DNA of 64,000 bases from Helicoverpa zea (GCF_022581195.2 NC_061461.1:2914001-2978000); one strand, 5' to 3'. Numbered from the stretch's first letter, positions 23,946 through 35,789 are shown. The notes: generated by a model from the letters alone, not told the origin. A program made the numbers and translations.

Positions 23946-24293
23946 AGGGCGTACTGGAGCAGAAGCTTAGCCTATACTGGTCTCGTCAAAAACTGTGTTC
24001 TTTCGAATGGCGAAAATTATATATTTAGTCAAAAGTCAATTTAGAATTACAAAGGTACAAACAAAAGGACACGTCTGATAACACAATCAATTTATACATA
24101 TAAATAGGTAGCAAGAAATCACAAACTGTTTCCAGAATCCAAGGTATTACATAACTTCATAAGAACTAGCTAGATAGGTATCTATATCAAGTTTCTGAAT
24201 AGATTCAGACAGGCAGCTCTCAGAAGTTCGTGATTTTCTTCCCTGATGGAACAAAGCGCGGCTCACACGATGACGTCATAGTTTTTATTACTT
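23946..24293. other. Unique stretch
   Basis: No gene or repeat recognised. Confidence 0.35.
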
Positions 24294-24344
24294 TACGCTT
24301 TGAGAATAACTGACTACTTGCTTTTATGAGTAAGAATACACTGC

Positions 24345-24812
24345 ACACTTTTAGTCGGCCGATAGTTTGGGCTCATAAGTCAGTATGAAGATGAATGGTA
24401 GTACGCACATTACATTCTTCTTCTTTCGTGTCGATGACATGTCTTATAGTGAGACCACACTTTGTCAGCCCAGGCGCCACAGCGAGAGCACGGCCGGATG
24501 CGCTCATTAGGTCCTCCCACGAGCAAGTTTCTGGGCACAGTGGACAGTGGACAGTGCGATGAGGTGGGACATGGTCTGCACAGCAGCCCCACACTCGCAC
24601 CCAAGGTCCCCCCCGCCCGTGAAACCCCACCTGTCTTTGCTCCCCGATTGTCTTTGCTCCAGCCGACCTGCGTTCGGAATCTGTTTAAGTACTGCCAAAC
24701 ACTGCCGCACATTACACAATATCGGGGATTTATTAATAAATTTAGTTTTATATTAAAAAAAAATTGAAGTTTCTCGTCAACTGTCGGCCGACTATTTAGT
24801 CTGCGGTGAGGT
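24345..24812. mobile_element. MITE-like element (GTCGGCCGAC ends) carrying a LINE fragment
   Basis: The left end TTTTAGTCGGCCGATAGTTT and right end CAACTGTCGGCCGACTATTT are inverted. A second copy without the insert lies at about 54938-55130. The interior holds an antisense LINE fragment (about 24400-24720). A 40-bp direct repeat flanks the unit (24294-24334 and 24819-24858). Confidence 0.5.
24400..24720 (-). pseudogene. Non-LTR reverse transcriptase C-terminal fragment, broken
   Basis: Minus-strand translation over 24507-24719 includes KDRWGFTGG and GCECGAAVQTMSHLI, the Cys-x-Cys-Gly-Ala ... Gln-Thr-Met-x-His pattern at the C-terminus of Jockey/CR1-like LINE polymerases. Neighbouring homology sits in other frames (around 24373-24630), so it is frameshifted. 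No upstream RT core remains. Confidence 0.5.
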
Positions 24813-24857
24813 ACTCTAACGCTTTGAGAATAACTGACTAGTTGCTTTTATGACTAA

Positions 24858-25288
24858 CGCGGTGTCCTGCGTGAGCGACGAACGCGACGCGACGCGACGC
24901 AACACGACGCGACGTAATGCGACGCGATGCTATACGCGACAGATGTCCTACGTGATTTTGGTCATTACTTCTCAAATCATGGAGAAGTTGTGTTACAATT
25001 TTGCTTGAAAGTTCATATTTAAAGTACAGACAGCAACAATCTTCCAACTTGTTTGTACTAATAAACGATTTCTTTAATATTTATGTTTTTTTTGTCCCAC
25101 AACAATCAACGCTTCTGAATAGTTCGCGGTGTCGCGTCTGGTCGCCCTCAAAACAAGTACGCGTTACGTCGCGTCTCGCCGCAGACTGTCACATAGGCCG
25201 CATGTAGGGAATTCCTTTGAGTTGATCGCGTTCGTCGCGTTCGCAGCGTCGCGTCGCGTCGCGTTCGTCGCTCACGCAGGACACCGCG
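24858..25288. mobile_element. CpG-rich MITE with perfect 43-bp inverted repeats, TAA target duplication
   Basis: Ends CGCGGTGTCCTGCGTGAGCG are perfectly inverted over 43 bp and include tandem GACGC units. TAA flanks both sides (24855-24857, 25289-25291). Length 431 bp; the interior is AT-rich. Open frames across it arise from the GACGC arms. PIF/Harbinger-like by target. Confidence 0.8.
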
Positions 25289-25291
25289 TAA

Positions 25292-26960
25292 GGCCCGGTT
25301 TGAATTTACAAAGATATCAAGTTAGTGTTGTTTTCGCTCTTTCCTTTCTGTTTTATTTTAAGCAAAAAGGCTCGTGCCTAATAAAAGTCACTGCTGTTTC
25401 ATATTTAATGTTACGTCCGATTCCAGATCTTACATTTCAAAGGGACATTATTTTTGTAAATGAAAACACCAAATCAAACATTTGTATCAACTTTTTCGTA
25501 CAGAAGTTGGCAACTAGTATTTTCACGATAGTGTTGAACTAATCCTAAACAAAACAGTACTACAACGAATCAAATGTCTAACTTCGGAGCAACGAAGTCA
25601 TTTGACGAGCACTGTTTTTCATAGTTCTTTTTTATCGGCCTTTGTTGACATACGAAATCAGCTCTATTGAAGCCGAAACACAGTTTCTCCACTGCTTACT
25701 AAGGCCTATGTGCGCTGACAACATAAATGTCCGATTTTGTTAAAACGATTGCTTACATTGAAAATTTATCATGAAATTCATAGTAAACAGTTGTTTTAGA
25801 AAACTGACGTTTATAACGTTGGTGTACTCTGGCCTAACAATGTATTATTGGTCTATCATATGGAATAGGGATAGATGAGCAAAGATGCCATAATGCAGGT
25901 AGGTCAGGCGCCTTCTTATAGGTCAAAAACTTACGGTGAGCATGACCAAAATTATCAGTTACGAGTGAACTGACCAGGCATTCGGTTGCTCACGAGACAT
26001 CTGCCAACGATTTTTGGTATTACATAAAATTCTCGGATCCAAAGAAGGCATGTAATTTTGAGAGCCTTAATGATAACAGTAACGTTCCCTCGCATTTTGG
26101 CGCGCTACTTTCTTAGGAGATTTTCTGATATGGCACCTCCGCTAGTTATTTTATTCTCCATGATCTATCATGATTCGCTAAATAGCCCGTTCATCGCATC
26201 AGGTTGCAATCATGATCACAATTCAGATTCAGTATTTACTCGCCAATCGAAAGCATTGTTTGTACTTGTAACGCAATTAGTGGCCAGTTGCTAGTTGAAT
26301 TTCAAATGCGTTAGCTGAGGTTATGATTTGTGGAGCTTGGGTTTTGTTTGGAAGGCATGTGGAATCAGTTTGTTTTAGGTGCAAAAGATTGCAGTTAATT
26401 TAAGTGTTCTTTGTGGCTTTGAAATTCTTACCGAATGTATGGAACTTCTTGGTTAGTTTCTAGTTTATATACTAAAGCTCTTCACTACTTTTTACGTTCA
26501 ATTTTCAAGGTAAACAGTTTTCTTAAGAAAAGCTCACGTTTATGTAGTCTGTGATTTTGGGCCTCAACAAATAGTAATGATAATAGGTTGAAAAATAACT
26601 TAAATATCTTGACGCAGCTCACGACGTTCTCGATATTTAACATGTGGATTCCAAATTCATTGTGCCGATAGTAGTTTCTTCCAATCAACATTTTAATCAA
26701 ATCGCTTACAAAACCAAGGCCAGTTGCCTGGTGCTCTAAAAATGATTTGAAAGTCACTCACACCGTCGTGTATTGTTCACTCTAGGTATGTTGCATAGAA
26801 CCGTCTTCCTTTGACGAGACAACTCTATGGATCTTTTGTTCCGCAGTCGCTCGTTCGCACTAAAACACTGTTTGTCTTTTGATATGGAATAACAATGCAA
26901 TGGAATTGAATTGTTAACGTAAATGTGTGTCGAATGTATAAATATTGACGTGATAATAAA
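25292..26960. other. Unique stretch, no gene recognised
   Basis: Frames 25129-25542 and 26058-26294 (plus) and 26485-26757 (minus) show no domain; the first starts inside the MITE arm. I see no repeat boundary. Confidence 0.4.
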
Positions 26961-26969
26961 CTTATATTT

Positions 26970-27013
26970 AATAGCTATTAGCTAATAGCTATTAGCTAAT
27001 AGCTAATAGCTTC
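26970..27013. repeat. TAGCTAA/TAGCTAT short tandem palindromic repeat
   Basis: AATAGCTATTAGCTAATAGC repeats about twice in six to seven base steps. Each unit is nearly self-complementary. It abuts a degraded Helitron-like copy (27008-27200). Confidence 0.7.
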
Positions 27014-27200
27014 CGCCAGCAGTTTCACCAGTATAACATGATTTTTTTTTACGAATCCGGATTAAAAGTAATCCATAGATTAGGTACTCGATAAATGGTC
27101 TATCTAGTACAAAATGTTTTTTTTTTTTATCGGACCAGTAGCTCACGAGGATAGTGAGTTAAAAAGGCAGCAAACAAACCCTTTTGCTCTATAATATTAA
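27008..27200 (-). mobile_element. Degraded Helitron-like copy
   Basis: AGCTTCCGCCAGCAGTTTCA followed by GGATTAAAAGTAATCCATAG, GATAAATGGTCTATCTAG and a CTATAATATTAATATATG end parallels the copy at 11126. The CTAG has mutated to ATAG. Confidence 0.5.
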
Positions 27201-28077
27201 TATATGTAAATATCGCATTTAATTTAATCAAAGGATTAAGATATCCAAGTCTAAATAGTAGGAATACTCTGCACAGTCAGATGACCTTGTATTGATCATC
27301 AATAAGTTTATAATTCCCAATACTAAATCAGACCCAAGGTGTCCCATATCTGGTTAATTTACCACAAGATGGGTTCTATGGCTGTACCGCATCTTATCTT
27401 CAATAATAATGGTCTAAGTTGACGCAGTATGTTTAGTTGTAAATCAACTGTATCTCGTGAGTAATAGAGATGATTATTACGTGATTAGTTAGCATGCTTA
27501 TGGATTTAGCTATAAGAAGGAAATATAAAACTATCCTTCTAATATAAGAAACGAGAAAGTTTGTTTGTTCCTACTTGGCAGATATTCAGAATAATATACA
27601 TATAGACTACTTTTTATTTGGGTTTGGGAAGTAACTCCACCGAGAAGGGGGTAAGACTGTTGGCTGAAGTTAGTTATTATATTAAAGTTTCAATACTCCG
27701 GTATTTTTGTGTGCCAAAGATAATTTCGAGAAATTACAAGTTATTTCCGTCTCATTGCCTTCATCTTTTTCTGTCCTTCCTTTTAGTCTTAATACGAAAT
27801 CCTTTATTCTTTAGCTCCAAATATTTTCATTCAAGACCATAATAAAAGTAATTAACTTAAAGTCCCTGCCTAGCCTTCCGTCCTCCATGGTCCACTACTC
27901 ACAAATCCATCAAAACAAGGAAAACAAACAACTGTCAATTTCCTTATTAACTCCGAAAAAGTTTTACGTGAACCCAAAAACTTGTCCTGTGTTTTTTTTG
28001 CGTCTTTGGACCCCAACATACCAACTTCCCATGTAATACTACTATGTACTACATAAATAAATACTATATATGTATAG
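27201..28077. other. Unique stretch
   Basis: Short frames (27618-27842; 27870-28100 minus) lack motifs. Confidence 0.4.
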
Positions 28078-28215
28078 TTGTTTCCCGTGGTTTCACTCAA
28101 GTTTCGTGGAAACTAATTCTTTTACCCCGATAAAATGTAGGTAGCCTATATTCCAATCCGACAATAGTGAAGCTTCTAACAGTGAAAGAATATTTGGAAT
28201 CGTTTTCAGTAGTTT
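28078..28215 (-). mobile_element. Helitron-like fragment
   Basis: GTTTCCCGTGGTTTCACTCA, CCGATAAAATG, GTAGCCTATATTCC and AACAGTGAAAGAATATTTGG match the internal order of the copy at 16707. Both ends are lost. Confidence 0.5.
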
Positions 28216-28985
28216 CGGAGCCAAAACTGAAGAAACTTATAATTCCACATTATCCACGTGCATTTTATCAAGAGAATAAAGCACAGCCACACCAAGCAAA
28301 AGACTCGTCATTTCCCGGAACGAGTACTTTCCCGACCTCTCCTAATATAATATGTATGAATATTTCTCCTTCATCAGAAGAACAACTTATATTACGCTGC
28401 CAGACGCTCGGTCCTTAGATCAAACGTGATTTATGTACGGATTTACTGAGGAACTTTAATTATGTAGTTAGGGAGCTAGGAGCTTCCGTGTCGTCTCGAA
28501 AAAAGGTACGCCAATTTTTGAGGTTTGCTATAAAAAAAGTACCTATGTGATGTATGAATGATCATAGTTAATGTTTTTCGTTATTCCTACAGTTTATTTG
28601 AACAAAATTCTGATGTTTATGTAGTAAAAGCTGTGTTTCCTTCTATGTATATGCTGTGTTCATCATAAAACATTTAGAACCTATTTCTATGTTCAGCTAC
28701 CACTACTGTACACAAAATTAATGACCAGTCAGATTTACATTGCCATATTAATTTCACAGGAGTATTAATTAGAAGTAAGTAAGTTAATTATGTTAACCCT
28801 TTAATTTATAACTTAATTGTTATTTAAGTAAACAAATACACACTTGTTCTTTACAGTTTCAGTTGCCTGTAACATATCACGTCCTATTACAATTCATTTA
28901 CATGGGGACCGAGGTTCAAACTTAGGAAGGGTTTGTGGGTAAACTTGTTACCGACACAAGTGGTAATACAATACTGGTTATGTAT
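28216..28985. other. Unique AT-rich stretch
   Basis: A plus frame at 28167-28418 begins within the Helitron fragment and has no domain. Nothing else recognised. Confidence 0.35.
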
Positions 28986-29125
28986 ACTGAAATACAATTA
29001 TATTTCAGTTTGTGAATATCGGGTAGCTACCATATCATGATGATCACCCATCCACGGATCGACCGCGCCAAGCGTTGCTTAACCTTATGATTGATCGACA
29101 CGTGCGGCTGTTATTTAGCCGTACG
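28986..29125 (-). mobile_element. 5S rRNA-like SINE or pseudogene
   Basis: The complement contains AAGGTTAAGCAACGCTTGGC and GTGGATGGGTGATCATC, aligning with the internal promoter of insect 5S rRNA (A-box GTTAAGCAAC, C-box TGGATGGGTGACC) in the right order and roughly correct spacing. Other parts diverge, so it is not a functional 5S gene. Downstream lies the small palindrome CTGAAATA...TATTTCAG (28987-29008). SINEs with 5S-derived heads are known (SINE3 class). Confidence 0.6.
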
Positions 29126-30020
29126 AATTTATAATTTTAGTTAAATTAATCTTATGTACACAAACATTAACAATTTTCCAATAATTTATAAACACGTTGA
29201 CCTATTAAACTTACACAATATTCGATTATTATAACTTCAAAAGCCCAAACAAAATAGAAACTTTCCGTTTTTCAGAAAGCAATTGTGAATGTTCGTATCT
29301 ATAGGTTAATAACTGGGGCTTTACTTAAGACAAACAATGAACATTTTGATTAAAATAAAGTTCAAAGGCTTAACCCCAATCGTTTGCGAGTGCTTATAAA
29401 TTTACAGTTGGTAACTTCCAAGGATTTTTCTAGAATATACTGATAATTGTTTGCTGTTCTTGTCAATAGCACTTTAATTACTACTTACTAAGTGGGTGTC
29501 TACCTGCGTTTAGCAGTGGGCGGTAATAGGCTGATATGATGATTAACATGTAGGTTTTACAGTCTGAGAAAACTGTTTTGAACGCACCCTGTCAAATGAT
29601 TATTTTACATTGAACTACGAAATCGTTCTTCAATACATGTTTTATTAACACGATTTACTGCGGTTTTCAATAACTTACCCATCTGCAGTATATTAACATA
29701 AGTCCTATACAATGTAAAATTCCACCCAATTCAATCTTTTAAGTAAATCCATAGATAGGTTATTGAAATCCACCTTTAACCTTTATTATAGTACCGTTCT
29801 TAGTATTTTTATGTATGTGTGCAGTCGTACCATAATGAATTGATATGAACTAAACCCATACTTACAAATGGACTACATAATTACTGTTGTGTTATTAGCA
29901 AAACCGCAATACTAATTAGCCGTTCCGTTGTTAATTCAGCCAGAGCGTAAACACTTATTATTTGATTACATAGTGTTGTGTGTGATAATTAACATAAAAC
30001 ATAAGTTATTATGATCAGAG
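29126..30020. other. Mostly unique stretch with a short LINE-tail remnant
   Basis: CTACCTGCGTTTAGCAGTGG followed by GCGGTAATAGGCTGAT near 29500-29545 resembles a lepidopteran LINE 3' end in plus orientation. Nothing else recognised. Confidence 0.4.
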
Positions 30021-30024
30021 ACTA

Positions 30025-30275
30025 ACGGCCGCGTTCTTCGCGAACTTCTTCAAGTACCCGGACAAAACATATCTAGACACACGGCAGTGTGTCCGCCAAG
30101 TTCGAGCAAAAAAAGCGACACACCGGCCGTGGGTTATATTACACGAACCATTTCGGGCCAAATTCGATCCTATGTTACTCGAGGATAGTGTAGCTTTCCA
30201 ACAGTGAAATATTTTTCAAAAGCGGTTCAGTAGTTAGAGGGGCCTTCTGGGTACAAACAAACAAATAAAAAAAAT
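30025..30275 (-). mobile_element. Helitron-like copy with an internal extra module
   Basis: 30025-30072 and 30160-30275 follow the Helitron-like body (CCTATGTTACTCGAGGATAG, AACAGTGAAATATTTTTCAA, CAAACAAACAAAT). Between them sits CACACGGCAGTGTGTCCGCC...TCGAGCAAAAAAAGCG...CACCGGCCGTG, a module resembling 22199-22275. The CTAG end is absent. Confidence 0.5.
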
Positions 30276-30328
30276 GTTTCTTTCTTATTATACTACATAG
30301 TATATGGAAGTATTGATTGGTATAATAA

Positions 30329-30710
30329 GAGTCGTGGTGGCCTAGTGGGTAAAGGACCAACCTCAAGTACGAGGGCGCGGGTTCGATCCCAGGTCAGGCA
30401 AGTACCAATGCAACTTTTCTAAGTTTGTATGTACTTTCTAAGTATATCTTAGACACCATTGGCTGTGTTTCGGATGGCACGTTAAACTGTAGGTCCCGGC
30501 TGTCATTGAACATCCTTGGCAGTCGTTACGGGTAGTCAGAAGCCAGTAAGTCTGACACCAGTCTAACCAAGGGGTATCGGGTTGCCTGGGATACTGGGTT
30601 GAGGAGGTCAGATAGGCAGTCGCTTCTTGTAAAGCACTGGTACTCAGCTGAATCCGGTTAGACTGGAAGCCGACCCCAACATGATTGGGAAAAGGCTCGG
30701 AGGATGATGA
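30329..30710 (+). mobile_element. tRNA-derived SINE, long-tail subfamily, complete
   Basis: A box TGGCCTAGTGGG and B box GGTTCGATCCC, same body and tail as the copy at 9797 with few differences, ending GGCTCGGAGGATGATGA. A perfect 15-bp target duplication TGATTGGTATAATAA lies at 30314-30328 and 30711-30725. Intact duplication and high similarity to the other copy indicate a recent insertion. Confidence 0.95.
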
Positions 30711-30865
30711 TGATTGGTATAATAACGACTCATAAAAAGGTAAATAATTTCTTCAGGTCCCGGATGAAATCAGACTAGGGACGTTTCGCCAACGACACGG
30801 GGGCGGAGGCTATAAAACTTAAAAAATGCCACTTATTGTATGCGCGGCGCACTTATTATAAGGAC

Positions 30866-30892
30866 GCTGGTGAAACCCTTTGTGGAAGCTAG
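30866..30892 (+). mobile_element. Orphan Helitron-like 3' end
   Basis: CTGGTGAAACC hairpin, then CTTTGTGGAAG and CTAG followed by T. The rest of the element is not recognisable upstream. Confidence 0.4.
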
Positions 30893-31545
30893 TTAATAAT
30901 ATTCGATGGTTTCATTTATGTAAGAGAATAAAAACAAGCAATAGATCCAGAACTTTTTATTTTATTCATACCTGTTACTCTCACTTCAAGGAACTTCGAG
31001 CCTTCTCCTGAGACTAGACTATGTAGGATAAACATCTAAACGTAGTATTAAATGAAATACATTCCGCTTCACTTGCGTAATGAAATATCTCGCTCGGTGG
31101 TGCCCTTAAACTTTTCTCACTACATTTCTGTAGAAAAATGACAGTACTCACTCAAGACGTTGAGCAGAAAACTTTTAGAATATCTAGTCTTGTTCGGGCA
31201 GAACTATAGTTAAATATTCAATTAGGTAGGTACTTATGATTCATTAATTTTGTGTCTCAGCATTCATTTTTGTTTTGATCAAGTTGTAGCAACATTTACT
31301 CTCGGTTCCTAAACAAGATTAAATTGATTTGCTTAAAAAACCTAGTCTAGCCTTAATAAAAAATCTACCATACCATCCGTAAGCAAAACAATTCTTATTT
31401 ACATAATGGTCATTACGAGCTCTTTCCCACTGGCAAACGTGGTCGTGCGTAACGTTCGGTTCGAGGAGTCAACGTTAGAACTGATAGTTGTCAATTGGTT
31501 GCAGTCTCGCAAAGTCTCTCAAATATAAAATCCACAAGTGTGAAA

Positions 31546-31737
31546 ATGCTATACATAGTGAGTCTTCTGCGTTTGCTTTTGGGGCTTAGTACTAAGGCTG
31601 TAATTCACAGTAGTTTGTGCCTAGCGTCGAAAGTTACTAACTTTACCGCGAAAACTCGGCCGGTCCTTTATTATCCACACTTTAACTTAGTTCCACATAA
31701 CTTAGCTGTACTACTGCGAATAGGACTTTCTAACTGA
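31546..31737 (+). CDS. Weak candidate: small secreted protein ORF (63 aa)
   Basis: An ATG in good context (GAAAATG) opens 63 codons whose first 20-odd residues (MLYIVSLLRLLLGLSTKAVI) are hydrophobic and could be a signal peptide or membrane anchor. The C-terminal half has no motif I recognise. The upstream 100 bp is less AT-rich than its surroundings. It could equally be a chance frame: no splice donor, TATA box or poly(A) signal supports it convincingly. Confidence 0.15.
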   Translation: MLYIVSLLRLLLGLSTKAVIHSSLCLASKVTNFTAKTRPVLYYPHFNLVPHNLAVLLRIGLSN

Positions 31738-34470
31738 TAAGAGTTTGTGAAACTGCTTGTTGCTTTGAGGAAATCTACTAATAACCTACATAGATTTGTA
31801 AGATAGTAGGCAGAATAAAAATTCAGTAAAAAAGAAAAATGTGTAATATATTTGATATTCATATTAGTTGAAATATATTTGTAATTGAAATAAAAAATAA
31901 TTAATATAACAGTTTGTCGATGAAACATCATCTATGATATAAAATATGAAATTAAAATTATTCAAAACTAATTGTAATCCTGTTCAATACAATTTAAACA
32001 ATGCTTTAGACTAAAATTTGGAACAACCACAACATCAAATAAATACAAACATTATTTTGAAAATACTACATTACAATAAATGTATAAACTATCAATACTA
32101 GAGCAGTTACATGTAGTTAATATGTATTTAATGTGCAAACTTTTGATAGAATACTGTATTGTTGTTACCAAGTTGTGACCACGTTGCGACCATGTTGTGA
32201 CCTAATCTTTTATTTATTGTTCAGATACAAATAGTTGAAGATTTGACTAGTACTACTAATACTAACTATTGGGGATTTAAAGTCCAATCTATGTAAATAT
32301 TGGTGCTTTAAGTAGTTTAGGTACGTATAAGTTGTGAGCTAAATAGTTAGCAATAAATGCGGATTATCGAATTGTAACACATTGTGCGTGTTATACGAAT
32401 ATAAAGTTAAAACTTTGAAACCTACAACAAAGCCTGTTATATTTTTAAATGACGGAGTGATTAAGTCGAATATCCTAAGTACCTTCACTAAGTAGAAACT
32501 ACTAACAAATAAGGGGCGATCATTATAAAAACTTAGTAGCTACTTTTAAAACAAACGACTCAAGCGTAGCCATCCATCATTTTCTCACCTTAAAAATAAC
32601 GAGAAGGTAATCTTATAACCAGTGGGTGGTTCCCGTGATTACTTTTTAACGAACCAAAAGGTCAGGCTTCCGATTCTTTACATTTTTCTTTTGCATAATA
32701 ATAGACACGCTATCTTGGAATCAATTTTGTCTGAGAAATATTATGCCAAGTTTTTGCCCTTGGCTTAGAAAAATATCTTTTAGTTTTATAAGCAAGAATA
32801 TTTGTTGTGAAAACTGAATTCTGGACTAATGGAGCAAACATTTTATTGGAAGCTTAAAATGTGGAATTCATTTTTCAAAATATTTGATGTGCGAAATATT
32901 TGTTGTTGTTTGTTTTGAGGTTCAAAACCTCAAAATCATGTGAAGAATTGACACTCAGTACACAAGAAAGATCAAGTAACAATTGATGGATTGTATGCAA
33001 GACGATCATTCTAGAGATAACTCACATATGTAGATGACAGCTGATAGAGATGTATAGAAGGAATCGTATGCAATACTGAGTTCATGAAATAATATCCATG
33101 CATATATATCAATTCTGTACTAAACTATATTCCCCATGTCAGAGAAATATTATGCCAAGTTTTTGCCCTTAGCTTAGAAAAACTATACCACCCTAAGCTA
33201 AACTATATCGCCCTTTGAATTACCGATTACGTTATTCTTTCATGACCCTAATGTTTGCCTCCAAAAGCCAAAAAGGGTTTAGGCTATTCTAGATCTATTT
33301 TCTTCAAAAATTCGCAACTTCACTTATTAAGACCCTAATTTTTGAAAGATCAGAAGTTGAATTTTGGCTTTGGGTCTACATGACCTTTTGGCCTTAATCT
33401 CAACCTTTACCGTGACGAGAGCCTTTACCTTAAGGAAAACAGTTCATAATCCAAAGGGCGGTGTAACAAATGATTTCTTAGCACTTAAGTGCGATTAGCA
33501 ACTCACTCGGTTCATTTTGTTAATGGTTGGTATCGTTACGGGCCAATCAGGGACCTTAACATTAACAAAATGTATTTGAGACAAGAGTAATGAAGTTGTT
33601 CCTTTATTTATTGGGCGTTTGGAAGTGATTTCGATGGAGTGAGGTAGAATTTATGTTCCTAAAACACGAGATTTTTTAAATAATGATTTCTTGATTAATA
33701 TAACTCGTATTTGGCATACTTGTACAGGTGGATATTGAATTATTTTTTCTGAAGTCTGGAACAAAAAAGTTCTGGTCAAGAATGTTCATTCTTGACCCTT
33801 TTATAAATTCCTCTACCTATTGGCAAATCCCGTGAAAATCCGTTCAGTAAGTTCAGACTCGGCGGTGGAGTTCGTTTTATAAAATGAAGAGATCCTAAAG
33901 TCTTTACAGTTTTCTAACAAATAAACACAGCAATAATTGATCAAATCCCTTTTCCCGATTTAGAATAACGTTGGAAACTTGTGAATGGCTTTCATTTCAG
34001 GTATATTCGGGGTTCACAAGTGAGCGATACATTTACTTTGAATACCTGACTTTCGCAATACAACTTTATACAATTGATGTGAGCTCGCGGTCAAACTGTA
34101 CCAGACCACATCATTACGTATTACAACTAATTGCAGTTTCGTTTGAAAATCCTCCTAATTGGGATGTGTTTATATTTAGCATTTTATGACCATGATTAGG
34201 TTTTAGTCGAGTCAGGGTTTCAATATTTAGGGTAAAATCAAATTCAAATATTTTTTGACGAAAATATCATTTATTTTCAAGGAAATGCTTCAGCATGAAA
34301 TATGTCCAAGATAATTTACTATATGTATCATTTAATTATCTGGTACTCAGAATAAAATATTTAGAAAAAGCGCTCAATTGTAACGAATTGAAATGCACAC
34401 AAAATATTTAACAATATAAGCCTTTAGTTATTAGAACATTTATTTAATTCCAGTTATTCATAAATAATTA

Positions 34471-34514
34471 ATGGGTAAATTTAATTCATGAGCATTTGAA
34501 TTAAATTTACCCAT
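34471..34514. repeat. 17-bp perfect inverted repeat, 10-nt loop
   Basis: ATGGGTAAATTTAATTC (34471-34487) pairs perfectly with 34498-34514. It lies in unique DNA. Confidence 0.9.
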
Positions 34515-34811
34515 GTCTAGACCCAAGCTCAATAAAAAATTAACGATGTATTAGAATGAATTATGCGTTTGATTCGAAATTAATTGAATACTATTATCAT
34601 TAACCATTGAAATATATTCGTAGAACTAAAGGTGTTTTCGATACTAGAATTTGCCGCTTTGAATTCTATCACAATTTGTCTCGGATTTATAATAAGTTTA
34701 GAATTTACAGTGACATGTAACCATAGAGGTAGGTATTATCCAACAGATAAACTGTGTATACAGTTTTGTTGGACATTTTATTCTTTTTAGAATATAAAAT
34801 GTACCTTCTAA

Positions 34812-35015
34812 TCCTACTAATATTATAAACGCGAAAGTTTGTATGTATGGATGTATGGATGTTTGTTACTCTTTCACGCAAAAACTACTGAATGGATTTT
34901 AATGAAACTTTACAATAATATAGCTTATACATCAGAATAACACATAGGCTACAATTTGTAAACATATTGTTCGAAATACTAAACCTGCGCAGACGAAGTC
35001 GCGGGCACCAGCTAG
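34812..35015 (+). mobile_element. Helitron-like copy, plus orientation, complete ends
   Basis: Starts TCCTACTAATATTATAAACG and ends GGGCACCAGCTAG, inserted between A (34811) and T (35016). A small hairpin (GACGAAGTC) precedes the end by about 13 nt. Internal text CGCAAAAACTACTGAATGGA and CACATAGGCTACAATTTG is typical of an abundant lepidopteran repeat. 204 bp, no coding. Confidence 0.7.
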
Positions 35016-35041
35016 TAAGCAATAAATAAATAAATAATAAT

Positions 35042-35351
35042 TAAGCATAGAGTGCGCGCTAGAAGTGCGTCAGAAGGTTAGATAGAGAGAGATTCCAAAC
35101 TACCACTCTTCCTTTTTCTATCAACAAATCACGAAACAACCAATCACGAGTCACAGCTTCTTTTTTCAGTGCCTCTTCGTTCCTGTAGGTTAGCCGTCAG
35201 CTTTTTGTATTCCTTTCTGTCCATTGCCAGTCAGAATAGCTGATATCACAGCTGGACAAGGACAGGGACCCCTATGGCTTAAAACGTTCTTTCTCTCCAT
35301 CTTTGTGACTCTGCCACTTGCATAGCGTAGCAATTGCGCACTCTATTCTTA
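35042..35351. mobile_element. Putative MITE with 16-bp inverted ends
   Basis: TAAGCATAGAGTGCGC (35042-35057) pairs with 35336-35351, one mismatch. The interior is non-coding. No clear target duplication. Confidence 0.45.
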
Positions 35352-35779
35352 TTTATACCTCTATGCAATCCACACTAGGTATATTTCGTATCAACGTCAA
35401 TACCCAATTTACGTGCTAAAATAGACAAAATAATAGCGCAGAAAGATGATACCTTACGAAATATTGTTTCAGGTCGAATATAAACAACTCACAATTGATA
35501 TAATACTGAACAGTATAAGAATATATCGAGCATTATTTCCTCATAAACTTCAAAAGTTGGTCATTCTAGATCACATAAATTTTCCGTCTCGTGTTCCGTA
35601 CTTTATGTGCCACCATATAGTCATATTTTAACCAGGAAAGTGTCACGACAATCGCATGCGATTCAAATATTCAGTGAGTTGGGATAAGTACTTTTTATCG
35701 AAAACTTTGTCTATATTCTTGCTCAAAGCTGTTATCAATCAATATTATACTCATATTATAAAAATGTTTTTTGGATAAT
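35352..35779. other. Unique stretch
   Basis: Short frame 35446-35631, no domain. Nothing recognised. Confidence 0.35.
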
Positions 35780-35789
35780 TTCTTGTACT

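Larger units (their letters stand above)
30893..34811. other. Longest unique stretch; no gene confirmed
   Basis: AT-rich. TATTATGCCAAGTTTTTGCC occurs at 32739 and again near 33149, an internal duplication of a short block (GAGAAATATTATGCC... to TTAGAAAAA). It contains one weak candidate small ORF (31546-31737) and a 17-bp perfect hairpin (34471-34514), listed separately. No repeat with clear ends. Confidence 0.4.

Noticed and set aside
24838..25542. Several Arg/Val/Ala-repeat ORFs
   Set aside because: Generated by tandem GACGC units in MITE arms.
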